Shown in pieces: positions 1 to 6,985 of a DNA stretch of 14,197 nucleotides. Made by a program: the position numbers and the translations under genes. The notes below the pieces were generated by a model that saw only the letters and a list, made by a program, of their open reading frames with translations, was not told the origin of the DNA and ran no database searches. Source of the DNA: CAWEPK01 sp049521495 (GTDB lineage: Bacteria > Desulfobacterota > Syntrophorhabdia > Syntrophorhabdales > WCHB1-27); contig JBEKOT010000056.1 in NCBI GenBank assembly GCA_049521495.1, forward strand, positions 1 through 14,197, in the 5' to 3' direction. How positions within the stretch are numbered: position 1 is the first letter of the stretch; every line of letters starts with the position of its first letter.

Positions 1-1
1 C

Positions 2-130
2 CACCACTACTACTACGGCCCTCCACCTTACTCTGAAGGGCCGTACTATTACAACCCCAAGGATGGACGCTATTACCGCTATGAGGAGGGAAGAAGGGGC
101 GAAGAGCGGACGGCGCCAAAAGAGCAATAG
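2..130 (+). CDS. C-terminal end of a tyrosine-rich protein (partial)
   Basis: Frame 2 is open from the window edge to a TAG stop at 128-130 and gives 42 residues. The tail starts HHYYYGPPPY, has a second Tyr cluster (GPYYYN), then RYYRYEEG, and ends in a charged stretch finishing KEQ. Low-complexity Tyr/Pro/Gly/His tails of this kind are common in small exported or envelope proteins, but no domain can be recognised and the start lies outside the window. The composition and the lack of any other open frame here argue for a genuine coding end. Function unknown. Confidence 0.5.
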   Translation, partial: HHYYYGPPPYSEGPYYYNPKDGRYYRYEEGRRGEERTAPKEQ

Positions 131-189
131 TGATAAGAGGGGCAGCATAAACCCTCCCTTTCGATCTGTCGCTATTCTCAGGGCGCTTT

Positions 190-218
190 TGACCGCCGGG
201 GCGGCCTTTTAGCGGTCA
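190..218 (+). terminator. Possible terminator after the tyrosine-rich gene
   Basis: TGACCGC (190-196) is the exact reverse complement of GCGGTCA (212-218), with a 15-base loop that contains a further GC-rich CCGC/GCGG pairing and TTTT. The site lies 60 bases after the upstream stop codon. The T-run after the outer stem is short (TTTGG), so this is a weak Rho-independent terminator at best. Confidence 0.35.
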
Positions 219-469
219 TTTGGAATGAAGCCCTAATAAATACACGACTTTCATCCGAACGCGCCCGCCCGGATTCCCGCCTCATGCACCACTTGCCCGG
301 TTTTCCAGCCAGCATCCTTGTGATGAATCCGACGAAAGGTTCGAGAAAAATACCTGCAGGCGGGTAAAGAACCCGAGTGACGGCGGCGGTTTTCGCCAAT
401 AAGTTTTCCTCTTGAAACATTTTGAAAAAATCTGCGAGAATAGTGGGACGATCTTGAAGCATATCGATC

Positions 470-504
470 GCCGGACATTTTGGTCTATCGGCAAAAATGT
501 CGGC
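470..504. repeat. Inverted repeat, 11-bp stem with one bulge
   Basis: GCCGGACATTTT (470-481) pairs with AAAATGTCGGC (494-504), leaving a 12-base loop and one bulged G. It is the strongest secondary structure in the aminotransferase leader. It has no trailing T-run, so it is not a simple terminator. It could be an RNA leader structure or an operator. The structure is read directly from sequence; the role is unknown. Confidence 0.5.
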
Positions 505-541
505 TCCCTTCGGGGCATGCGTCTTTCCTGCAAGCTATCGA

Positions 542-570
542 ACCGCCGAGGCGGTCATCGATCTGGATCG
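542..570. promoter_or_regulatory. Pair of short palindromes upstream of the aminotransferase
   Basis: Two perfect inverted repeats with 2-base centres sit side by side: ACCGCC-GA-GGCGGT (542-555) and CGATC-TG-GATCG (559-570). They lie 33-61 bases before the start codon, where an operator could act. Their sequences differ from each other, so they need not bind the same protein. Operator role is inference. Confidence 0.35.
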
Positions 571-602
571 GGAGCCTTTCCACAGATTAAAAGGAGGCGA
601 TC

Positions 603-1775
603 ATGGGTTTTCCTGTAGGCCGTCATTTCCTTCAGATTCCAGGTCCCACAAACGTCCCCGACCGGGTTCTTCGGGCAATGGCAAAGCCCACCATCGACCA
701 CCGGGGACCTGAGTTCTCCCGCATGACAAAAGAGGTTCTCGAAGGCCTCAAGGGGCTCTGCCGGACGGCGGGCCCCCTGGTCGTCTACCCGTCTTCAGGG
801 ACCGGGGCGTGGGAGGCGGCCCTCGTAAATACCCTCTCCCCCGGCGACCATGTCCTGATGGTAGAAACGGGCCATTTCGCCACTATGTGGAGAGGGGTCG
901 CCGTCCGCATGGGTTTGGAGGTCGATTTTATTCCCACCGACTGGCGCTGCGGTGCCGACCCGGCCTCGGTCGAGGCGAGGCTTGCCGATGACCGGGGAAG
1001 GAAGATCAAAGCGGTCGCAATCGTGCATAACGAGACTTCCACCGGCGTGACGAGCCGGGTTGCGGCGGTCCGCAGGGCCATCGACAGCGCCCGCCATCCG
1101 GCCCTCTTCATGGTGGACACGATCTCTTCCCTTGGGTCGATCGATTACAGGCACGACGAGTGGGGTGTGGATGTGACCGTGGGGTGCTCGCAAAAGGGGC
1201 TTATGCTGCCTCCGGGGCTTGGTCTCAATGCGATGAGCGAGAAGGCTATTGCTGCGGCTAAAAGCGCGAGGCTGCCTAAGTCGTACTGGGACTGGGAGCC
1301 TATGCTCTCTGCCAACAAGGCAGGGTTTTTCCCGTACACCCCACCCACGAACCTGCTTTTCGGCTTGCAGGAGTCGCTCAAGATGTTGCAGGAGCAAGGG
1401 CTGGAGGAGGTCTTCGCCCGCCACAGCAGGCACGGCGAGGCAACGCGCAGGGCCGTCAGGGCCTGGGGCCTGGAGCTTCTGTGCCGGATACCCGAAGAAT
1501 ACAGCAGCTCTCTCACAGCCGTTTTGTTGCCGGAAGCCGACGCCTTTCGAAAGGTCGTTCTGGACAACTTCAACATGTCCCTCGGCAACGGGCTGGGAAA
1601 GGTTCAGGGCAAGGTTTTCAGGGTAGGCCATCTTGGCGACTTCAACGATCTCATGCTCGCCGGGACGCTCTCTGGAATAGAGATGGGCCTTGCCCTTGCG
1701 GGCGCGCCTCACGAGAAGGGAGGGGTGACGGCCGCCCTCGATTATCTGGCGGAGGAAGCAAAGAACCATGGATAG
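603..1775 (+). CDS. Class V PLP aminotransferase, serine/alanine-glyoxylate type
   Basis: A 390-residue cytoplasmic enzyme of the AGXT/serine-pyruvate/serine-glyoxylate aminotransferase family, full length for it. The N-terminus carries the family signature IPGPTNVPDRVL (12-23) and DHRGPEF (32-38). SSGTGAWEA (64-72) is the phosphate-binding loop, D172 in VDTISSLG contacts the pyridine nitrogen, and K198 in GCSQKGL is the Schiff-base lysine. R340 (VFRVGHLGD) is placed to hold the substrate carboxylate. The ATG is supported by AAGGAGG five bases upstream. The stop overlaps the next gene by eight bases, so the two are co-translated and probably act in sequence: a 2-hydroxy acid dehydrogenase making a 2-oxo acid that this enzyme aminates. 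Glyoxylate to glycine is the conventional guess; oxomalonate is an alternative. Exact amino donor and acceptor cannot be read from sequence. Confidence 0.9.
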   Translation: MGFPVGRHFLQIPGPTNVPDRVLRAMAKPTIDHRGPEFSRMTKEVLEGLKGLCRTAGPLVVYPSSGTGAWEAALVNTLSPGDHVLMVETGHFATMWRGVAVRMGLEVDFIPTDWRCGADPASVEARLADDRGRKIKAVAIVHNETSTGVTSRVAAVRRAIDSARHPALFMVDTISSLGSIDYRHDEWGVDVTVGCSQKGLMLPPGLGLNAMSEKAIAAAKSARLPKSYWDWEPMLSANKAGFFPYTPPTNLLFGLQESLKMLQEQGLEEVFARHSRHGEATRRAVRAWGLELLCRIPEEYSSSLTAVLLPEADAFRKVVLDNFNMSLGNGLGKVQGKVFRVGHLGDFNDLMLAGTLSGIEMGLALAGAPHEKGGVTAALDYLAEEAKNHG

Positions 1776-4614
1776 GGTGGCGAAGGGGGAGAAAATCTTT
1801 CGGGAGATCGGGCAGATGATCGAGGGGGAGATCCTCTACGACGATCTCAGCAGGACCCTTTACAGCAGCGGGGCGTGCCTCTATAGGGTCAAACCTCTTG
1901 CTATCGTTCAGCCAAGAAGCAAAAGCGATGTAATCAAGGTGGTGCGCTACGCCGGCCGGGAGAAGATCCCCCTCACTGCAAGGGGCGGCGGCACGAGCCG
2001 GGTGGGTAACGAGCTGGGCGAGGGGATCGTCGTTGATTTTTCGCGATATATGAACCGACTGCTCGAGGTCAACCCGGAGGAGAAATGGGTCCGTGTGGAG
2101 CCAGGAATCATGCAGGGGACCCTGAACAAGGCTATCGCGCCCCACAAGATCTTTTTCCCCATCGATCCCTCGACAAAGGAGCATTGCACGATCGGCGGGA
2201 TGATAGCCAACAATTCGAGCGGACCTCATGCGGTAAAGTACGGGGCGACCCGGGACGCAGTGCTCTCCCTCGAAGTAGTCCTCGCCAGCGGCGAGGTGCT
2301 CTCCACCGGTCCCGTGACAAAAGGGGGCGCAAAGGGGCAGGCCGATGAGATTTACAGGAAGATCGGGGAAATCCTCACGCGGTTCGAGCTGCCCTTGCAG
2401 GAGGAGAAGCCCTTTACCGTCAAGAACTCTTCCGGCTATGACCTCTGGCGGATCAGGACGGATGGGGGGCTCGACCTGACCTCGCTGTTTGTCGGATCGG
2501 AAGGGACCCTTGGTCTCGTCACAGAGGCGAAACTGAGGCTCTGGCCTAAGGCGGGAAAGACCCTTGGGGGCCTCGTCTACTTCGACGACCTGGAGAAGAT
2601 CGGACCGGCCACTCTGAAGATCCTCGATTCTTCTCCCACCATGCTCGAGATTATCGAGCGTCGGATCCTCGATTTGGCCCGGCAGCAGAAGGCCGAGCTT
2701 CGACCGTACCTTCCCGAGGGCATAGAGGCAGTGCTCTTTATCGAATTCGAAGGGGGCGGCGAAGAGGAGTTCCGCGAAAGGTTCGCGCGGGTCGAGAAAG
2801 ACCTCGTCCCGGGGCTGGCCGCCGAGATGAGGGTCGCCAAAGACCGGAAAGATATGGCCATGCTGGAAAAAGTCAGGGCCGTCTCCGGGCCGATCCTCAA
2901 CAAGACAAAGGGGCCCAAGCGACCTTTGGCCTTCGTCGAGGATGCCGCAGTCCATCCCAGCCGCCTGCCCCAGTATATTGGCGGCCTCCGGGAGATCTTC
3001 AGACGGAGCGAGGTAGATGCCGGCATTTACGGCCATGCCGGCGACGGGAACATGCACCTCATGGTTTTCCTCGATCTTCGCCGCGAAGATGAAGTGAGAA
3101 AGATGGTGGCTCTTGCCGATGCCGTCTACGACCTCGTCCTCTCGCTGAAGGGGACAATAAGCGGCGAACACGGGGACGGCAGGCTGCGGACCTATTACAC
3201 AAGGCGGCAGTATTGCCGGTTGTACCAGGCCTTCGAGGAGGTCAAGCGCCTTTTCGACCCCGACTTTATTCTCAACCCCGGCTCTATCGTAGGCGGCGAA
3301 GAGAACCCCCTCGGCCTTCATCTGAAGTTCAGGAAGGAAGTGGGGGGTAAAGCCGCGGTCGTGGCCCGGGAGTCGGTTAAGGAGGCGGTCGAAGCGTGCT
3401 CCGGGTGCGGAAAGTGCCGCTCTTACTGCCCTGTAGCTATGGAGGTCTTGGAGGAATGGGTCACGGGCAGGGCCAAAGCAACGCTCGTGCGGGAGTATCT
3501 CTCGGGCGGGCTGGATGAGAAGGTCCTTGATTCGGCGCAATTCAGGGAGGTCCTGGATTCCTGCGTCAACTGCAAGCGGTGCCTCACGGAGTGTCCTTCG
3601 GGCGCCGACATCCCTTGGGTGGCCATGAGCGGCCGGGCCCTGACTGTGAAGCGGCGGGGGGAGCCTTTCTCCCGGAAGATTATGGCGGACACCAGGTTTC
3701 TATGCGAAGCCGGCAGCGCCCTGGCGCCCCTTTCGAATCTAGCCGGCGCCTTTACTCCGTTGCGGTGGGGAATGGAGGTGTTGACCGGCCTTGACAGAAG
3801 GCGGCGCCTACCGCCCTTCCAGAGAAGGACATTGCGGAAACTTATGGGAGGCCGCCCCGGAACTCCCGGAGATAAGCAGGTTGCCTACTTTCTGGGCTGT
3901 TATTCCAATTTCAGCGACTCTGACGGAGATGGACTTGCTACCGTAGAGGTACTGGAGCGCAACGGTTTTGAGGTGTTGCTGCCCGATTTTAGATGCTGCG
4001 GCATTGCCCGGCTCAGCTCGGGCGCAATCGACGGGGTTGCGGAGGACCTTCGCTTCAACCTCCGTACTCTTTCCGGACTGGCCGAAAAGGGGATCCCCGT
4101 TGTCTTCAGCGAGCCCAGTTGCGCCCTCGCTGTGAAAATGGAATACCCCAGGATCGCCGATTTAGAAGAAGCCGTTCAGGCAGCGCGGAACTGTTATGAC
4201 ATTCATGAGTTCCTTACGATGCTCCATCAAAGGGACGAGCTTGCCCTTGGGTTCGGCAGGATGGACTTGAAGGTGGGCTACCATAACCCTTGTCATCTCC
4301 GTGCCCTTGGCATCACGAAAGAGCCCCTTGACTTGCTGCGACTCATCCCCGGTGTGGAGGTGGAGGTTTTCAGCGACCAGTGCTGCGGCATCGCGGGGAC
4401 CTTCGGGCTTAAAAAGAAGAACTACGATCTATCCATGGCCATCGGGGAGAGGCTTTTCACGGAGATAGAGGCCTCGGCCGCTGAAAAGATCCTGACAAGC
4501 TGCGGCGCCTGTGCCATGCAGATACTCCAGGGTACGAAGAAGAAGGCGGCAACCCCGGTTTCACTACTCGCAGCCGCATACAAAGCCGGAAAACAGCCGG
4601 CCGGTCCCGGGTAA
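1768..4614 (+). CDS. FAD and Fe-S 2-hydroxyacid dehydrogenase (GlcD-GlcF type fusion)
   Basis: This 948-residue protein joins a GlcD-like flavoprotein to a GlcF-like electron-transfer half. The FAD_binding_4 region includes ARGGGTS (71-77) and VGSEGTLGLVTEA (242-254). The FAD-oxidase C-terminal region has YGHAGDGNMHL (421-431) and SGEHGDG (465-471), whose histidines belong to the metal/substrate site in D-lactate/glycolate dehydrogenases. Two 4Fe-4S ferredoxin motifs follow (Cys 544/547/550/554 and 599/602/605/609), then two cysteine-rich CCG-type domains (C711 with C743-C744; C842 with C872-C873). The family oxidises D-lactate, glycolate, D-2-hydroxyglutarate or similar acids and passes electrons to quinone or another carrier. 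There is no transmembrane segment. The start ATG lies inside the stop of the aminotransferase gene, with GGAGGA about 11 bases upstream. Substrate is uncertain; the adjacent aminotransferase and dicarboxylate carrier suggest glycolate or hydroxymalonate. Confidence 0.88.
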   Translation: MDRVAKGEKIFREIGQMIEGEILYDDLSRTLYSSGACLYRVKPLAIVQPRSKSDVIKVVRYAGREKIPLTARGGGTSRVGNELGEGIVVDFSRYMNRLLEVNPEEKWVRVEPGIMQGTLNKAIAPHKIFFPIDPSTKEHCTIGGMIANNSSGPHAVKYGATRDAVLSLEVVLASGEVLSTGPVTKGGAKGQADEIYRKIGEILTRFELPLQEEKPFTVKNSSGYDLWRIRTDGGLDLTSLFVGSEGTLGLVTEAKLRLWPKAGKTLGGLVYFDDLEKIGPATLKILDSSPTMLEIIERRILDLARQQKAELRPYLPEGIEAVLFIEFEGGGEEEFRERFARVEKDLVPGLAAEMRVAKDRKDMAMLEKVRAVSGPILNKTKGPKRPLAFVEDAAVHPSRLPQYIGGLREIFRRSEVDAGIYGHAGDGNMHLMVFLDLRREDEVRKMVALADAVYDLVLSLKGTISGEHGDGRLRTYYTRRQYCRLYQAFEEVKRLFDPDFILNPGSIVGGEENPLGLHLKFRKEVGGKAAVVARESVKEAVEACSGCGKCRSYCPVAMEVLEEWVTGRAKATLVREYLSGGLDEKVLDSAQFREVLDSCVNCKRCLTECPSGADIPWVAMSGRALTVKRRGEPFSRKIMADTRFLCEAGSALAPLSNLAGAFTPLRWGMEVLTGLDRRRRLPPFQRRTLRKLMGGRPGTPGDKQVAYFLGCYSNFSDSDGDGLATVEVLERNGFEVLLPDFRCCGIARLSSGAIDGVAEDLRFNLRTLSGLAEKGIPVVFSEPSCALAVKMEYPRIADLEEAVQAARNCYDIHEFLTMLHQRDELALGFGRMDLKVGYHNPCHLRALGITKEPLDLLRLIPGVEVEVFSDQCCGIAGTFGLKKKNYDLSMAIGERLFTEIEASAAEKILTSCGACAMQILQGTKKKAATPVSLLAAAYKAGKQPAGPG

Positions 4615-4626
4615 AGACGGCTCTTC

Positions 4627-4650
4627 CCCGGTGGGCGCTTGCCTGCCGGG
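4627..4650 (+). repeat. Hairpin between dehydrogenase and carrier genes
   Basis: CCCGG (4627-4631) pairs with CCGGG (4646-4650), and inside it GGC-GCTT-GCC forms a second stem across a symmetrical TG/TG internal loop. There is no T-run after it, so it looks like an intercistronic mRNA structure rather than a terminator. It may set carrier expression relative to the enzymes. Confidence 0.35.
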
Positions 4651-4684
4651 TGTAGGTCAAACAAGACAGGAGGAGGATCGATAG

Positions 4685-5947
4685 ATGAGCGTACCTATGA
4701 TGTCCCTGATAGCGCTGCTCATTGCCATTGTCATCAGTTGCACCACATCCCTTAACATCGGGACCCTCGCCATAGGTCTTTCGCTCGTCGTGGGCTATTA
4801 CATGGGCGGGGTAAAGATGATCGAGATTATCAAAGGCTATCCCACGAACCTCTTTCTCCTCCTGGCCGGAACCACCTACCTCTTTTCCATTGCCCAGGCT
4901 AACGGTACTCTGGAAAAGATCTCCAAGTACGCGGTGAAAGCGGTCCGCGGGAACATCGCGCTCCTGCCCGTTGTACTGTTCTTTCTTGCCTTCGGTCTTT
5001 CTTCCATGGGGCCGGGGCAGATCACAATTTCGGCGTTGCTTGCCGGACCGGCAATGATGCTCGCGGAAGAAGTCGGCATCCCTCCTCTTCTTATGGCGCT
5101 TGTCGTGGGCAACGGCGCCCTGGCGGGATCGATGTCGCCGATCGCGCCTCCCGGCATCATCGCGACGGCCATACTCAAGAACATGGGCGTGACAGGCGTG
5201 ACATTCACCCTGTGGATGAACATGCTTATCTGCCAGTCCGTGGTCTCACTGCTCGCCTACCTCCTCTTCGGCGGATTGAAGTTGCTACGGTCGAGGGACA
5301 AGGGGCAGCAGGATATGCTCAAGAATCTTGAGGTAGCACCCTTTACTATGGCCCAGGTCGCTACCATTGCCGGAATCGCCGTTCTTATAGTGGGGGCAAT
5401 ATTCTTCAAGGTCGATATCGGTTTCGGTGCCTTTCTCATTGGGGCTGTTCTGTCTCTTTTCAAGGCCGTCGATGAGGGCAAGGCTATAAAGGGGATGCCT
5501 TGGGGGACCATCCTCATGGTCACAGGGGTAACCGTTCTTGTCGAGTTGATGAGCAAGGTCGGAGGCCTGAGCCTCTTCGCCGAACTCATGGCCAAAATGT
5601 CCAATTCCTATACAGTAACGATGGTGGCCGGTTTCTGGGCGGGCCTTGTCTCGGCCTATGCAAGCACCACGGGTGTCATCCTCCCGGCCTTCCTGCCGAT
5701 GGCGCCCAATCTGCTGAAGCTTGTCGGCGGCACGGACCTGCTGGCCCTGGTATCTTCCATAATAGTCTGCGGCTTCCTGGTAGACCTCAGTCCGCTCTCA
5801 ACCATCGGCGCCGTTTTCATAGCCAATGCCGGACCGAGCGCGGACAAACAGCGGCTCTTCAGGAATATGCTTATCTGGGGGCTGTCCATGTCGGTCGTCG
5901 GTGCCCTCGTCAGCTGGCTTGCCTTCACGGTCCTCAGGCTACCCTGA
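4685..5947 (+). CDS. MatC-family dicarboxylate carrier (first paralogue)
   Basis: A 420-residue polytopic inner-membrane protein, hydrophobic throughout with roughly 11-12 membrane segments, matching the MatC (malonate/dicarboxylate carrier) branch of the ion transporter superfamily. Its two halves carry matching substrate-loop motifs: SMGPGQITISAL...GSMSPIAPPG with S151-P152, and SAYASTTGVILPAF...DLSPLSTIG with S369-P370, as expected for an inverted-repeat fold. A strong AGGAGGAGG (4669-4677) precedes the ATG. It lies 70 bases after the dehydrogenase and probably shares its transcript. By eye about three residues in five match the second carrier at 6986, so the two are clear paralogues. RhizobiaI MatC transports malonate, but specificity here is not proved; a hydroxylated C3 dicarboxylate is plausible given the upstream enzymes. 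Confidence 0.85.
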   Translation: MSVPMMSLIALLIAIVISCTTSLNIGTLAIGLSLVVGYYMGGVKMIEIIKGYPTNLFLLLAGTTYLFSIAQANGTLEKISKYAVKAVRGNIALLPVVLFFLAFGLSSMGPGQITISALLAGPAMMLAEEVGIPPLLMALVVGNGALAGSMSPIAPPGIIATAILKNMGVTGVTFTLWMNMLICQSVVSLLAYLLFGGLKLLRSRDKGQQDMLKNLEVAPFTMAQVATIAGIAVLIVGAIFFKVDIGFGAFLIGAVLSLFKAVDEGKAIKGMPWGTILMVTGVTVLVELMSKVGGLSLFAELMAKMSNSYTVTMVAGFWAGLVSAYASTTGVILPAFLPMAPNLLKLVGGTDLLALVSSIIVCGFLVDLSPLSTIGAVFIANAGPSADKQRLFRNMLIWGLSMSVVGALVSWLAFTVLRLP

Positions 5948-6141
5948 TATCTCTGGCAGGAAAGGACAGCTGACGGATGATCGCACAAAAAACCTTTAGA
6001 CGGCAGGCTTCTCTTTTTTGCTTGACAGATGTTATAGCAAATTCGTTATTATGTATTTTGTATTATGAACGATCCGGTCCCCGATAAGCGGGTTTTTTTG
6101 GGCCGCTTTCGCAGACGACCGTGCATTGCGGGAGCTGTGTA
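5948..6141 (+). promoter_or_regulatory. gntR promoter region with three tandem heptamers
   Basis: TTGACA (6022-6027) is a perfect sigma-70 -35 box. The best -10 is TATTAT (6047-6052), 19 bases away, or a poorer match at shorter spacing. From 6047 to 6067 the DNA is three tandem heptamers, TATTATG, TATTTTG and TATTATG, flanked by TCGTT (6043-6047) and AACGA (6068-6072), which are reverse complements. The repeats overlap the -10 and the likely start of transcription, where a repressor would block RNA polymerase. I see no convincing terminator for the upstream carrier. A short CCCG/CGGG stem followed by seven Ts (6080-6099) lies in the leader and could attenuate weakly. Confidence 0.6.
6130..6134 (+). 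promoter_or_regulatory. Ribosome binding site that fixes the gntR start
   Basis: GGGAG lies seven bases before the ATG at 6142. The in-frame GTG at 6121 has no comparable site, and its extra seven residues (MHCGSCV) are unlike the N-terminus of GntR proteins. Confidence 0.6.
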
Positions 6142-6807
6142 ATGCGTAAGATAAAATCGAAGAGCATCCATGAAGAAGCGGCCGCGCAGATCCGTGAAAT
6201 GATCCGCGACGGCGTACTAGTCAAAGGGCAAAAAATCGATGAAAAATATTTGTGCGGATCGATGGGGATTAGCAGGACCCCGATCAGGGAATCGCTGAAA
6301 ATGCTCAAAGCCGAGGGTCTGATCGAGCTCATTCCGCGCCGGGGTGCATTCGTGAGCGATCCGGCCATAGAGGTGATTCAGGACCTGTTCGAGGTGATAA
6401 GCGTCCTTGAGGGAACCTCTGCCCGGCTGGCCGCGCAAAAGATGACGGACCGGGATTTCCGGAAGATCGAGGATCTCCATCGGGAACTGGAAACCTATTA
6501 TGATCGGCGAGATCACAAGGCCTATCTTCAGCGGAATCACGTGCTCCATGAGGTGATTGAGGACATAACGGGCAACAGGGTCCTCAAGGAGGTAATAGAC
6601 GGCCTCCGGCAGAAGATTATGCTCTATCGCTACAGGCAGCTTTATGAGAAATACCGTTTCGACCAGTCGATCCAGGAACACAGGGATCTCCTCGAGGCAT
6701 TCCGCAAGCGGGACCCGGTGCTAGCCGAAATCACGATGAAACGGCACTTGATGAACCAATGCAAAGCCCTTGTCGAGAAATCAAAGGAAGAGAATGTAAC
6801 CGGGTAG
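6142..6807 (+). CDS. GntR-family regulator, FadR/FCD subfamily
   Basis: A 221-residue cytoplasmic transcription factor. Residues 5-72 form the GntR winged helix, with the recognition region ISRTPIRESLKMLKAEGLIE (43-62) and the wing IPRRGAFVS (64-72). Residues 78-212 form an all-helical FCD ligand domain with candidate metal ligands H136 (RNHVLHEVI), H180 (QEHRDLLEAF) and H202 (MKRHL). FCD regulators usually sense small carboxylates held on the bound metal. The gene sits between two paralogous dicarboxylate carriers and has its own promoter, so it probably senses malonate or a related acid and controls one or both blocks, and perhaps itself through the heptamers over its promoter. MatR, the regulator of rhizobial matABC, is also a GntR protein, which supports this reading, but orthology is not shown. 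A longer form from GTG 6121 is possible. Confidence 0.88.
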   Translation: MRKIKSKSIHEEAAAQIREMIRDGVLVKGQKIDEKYLCGSMGISRTPIRESLKMLKAEGLIELIPRRGAFVSDPAIEVIQDLFEVISVLEGTSARLAAQKMTDRDFRKIEDLHRELETYYDRRDHKAYLQRNHVLHEVIEDITGNRVLKEVIDGLRQKIMLYRYRQLYEKYRFDQSIQEHRDLLEAFRKRDPVLAEITMKRHLMNQCKALVEKSKEENVTG

Positions 6808-6848
6808 GGGCAAGATAACCGACATGCCGGAAAACCGGGCCTTACCCG
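6801..6848 (+). repeat. Two-tier hairpin enclosing the gntR stop codon
   Basis: CGGGTAGGG (6801-6809) pairs with CCTTACCCG (6840-6848) through nine positions, including one G-T wobble. Inside it CCGG-AAAA-CCGG (6827-6838) makes a small second stem. The TAG stop of gntR is part of the outer stem. There is no T-run after it. It could protect the 3' end of the mRNA or slow read-through into the next gene. Confidence 0.4.
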
Positions 6849-6889
6849 ATTGTCGTCCGGAGCAAAAAGCCGGTGGAAACGGAGGTGTT

Positions 6890-6920
6890 CACGGTCTAAA
6901 AAAAACAGATTTTTGCCGTG
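6890..6920. repeat. A/T-rich inverted repeat in the gntR-carrier gap
   Basis: CACGG (6890-6894) and CCGTG (6916-6920) are reverse complements and enclose an A8 run and a T5 run that can also pair. It is the most A/T-rich part of the gap and could lie near the promoter for the second block, though I cannot assign -35 and -10 boxes. Confidence 0.3.
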
Positions 6921-6937
6921 AGTGACTTGAGGGACAC

Positions 6938-6974
6938 CGGCGTCGATGACGCCGAATGTTGATTGTCAATCGAC
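6938..6974. promoter_or_regulatory. Twin 17-bp inverted repeats before the second carrier, operator-like
   Basis: Two inverted repeats of the same geometry (7-base arms, 3-base centre) sit three bases apart. The first is CGGCGTC-GAT-GACGCCG (6938-6954, perfect). The second is GTTGATT-GTC-AATCGAC (6958-6974, one G-T mismatch). Their centres are 20 bp apart and they end 11 bases before the carrier start. The size suits dimeric GntR-type repressors. Binding by the neighbouring regulator is inference, and the arms of the two sites are not alike in sequence. Confidence 0.45.
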
Positions 6975-6975
6975 T

Positions 6976-6981
6976 GGGAGG
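6976..6981 (+). promoter_or_regulatory. Ribosome binding site that fixes the second carrier start
   Basis: GGGAGG lies four bases before the ATG at 6986, giving an N-terminus MGLPELSLIAL that lines up with MSVPMMSLIAL of the first paralogue. The in-frame ATG at 6956 has no site and would start between the two operator-like repeats. Confidence 0.65.
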
Positions 6982-6985
6982 GATT

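Larger units (their letters stand above)
131..602. other. Non-coding leader region with several inverted repeats
   Basis: This 472-base stretch has no convincing gene. Small open frames on both strands (for example a 94-codon one on the minus strand at 178-462) have no recognisable protein character, no good ribosome site and no family resemblance. It holds a terminator-like repeat at 190-218, a bulged hairpin at 470-504, two short palindromes at 542-570 and the ribosome site for the aminotransferase at 591-597. I could not fix a sigma-70 promoter with confidence. Confidence 0.6.

Noticed and set aside
241..247. TACACGA, a match to one half-site I recall for the rhizobial MatR operator
   Set aside because: The partner half (TCTTGTA) is absent beside it, and a 7-base match is expected by chance in a window of this size.
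178..462. Minus-strand open frame of 94 codons in the leader
   Set aside because: No clear ribosome site or recognisable domain, the translation turns Arg-rich as in random GC-rich DNA, and two other frames are equally open here.
1651..3540. Minus-strand open frame of 629 codons
   Set aside because: It lies wholly opposite the aminotransferase end and the FAD/Fe-S dehydrogenase, has no family motifs, and is explained by GC-rich third positions of the real genes.
6080..6099. Terminator for the first carrier in the gntR leader
   Set aside because: The stem is only four base pairs and lies downstream of the gntR promoter; seven Ts alone do not make a convincing terminator.
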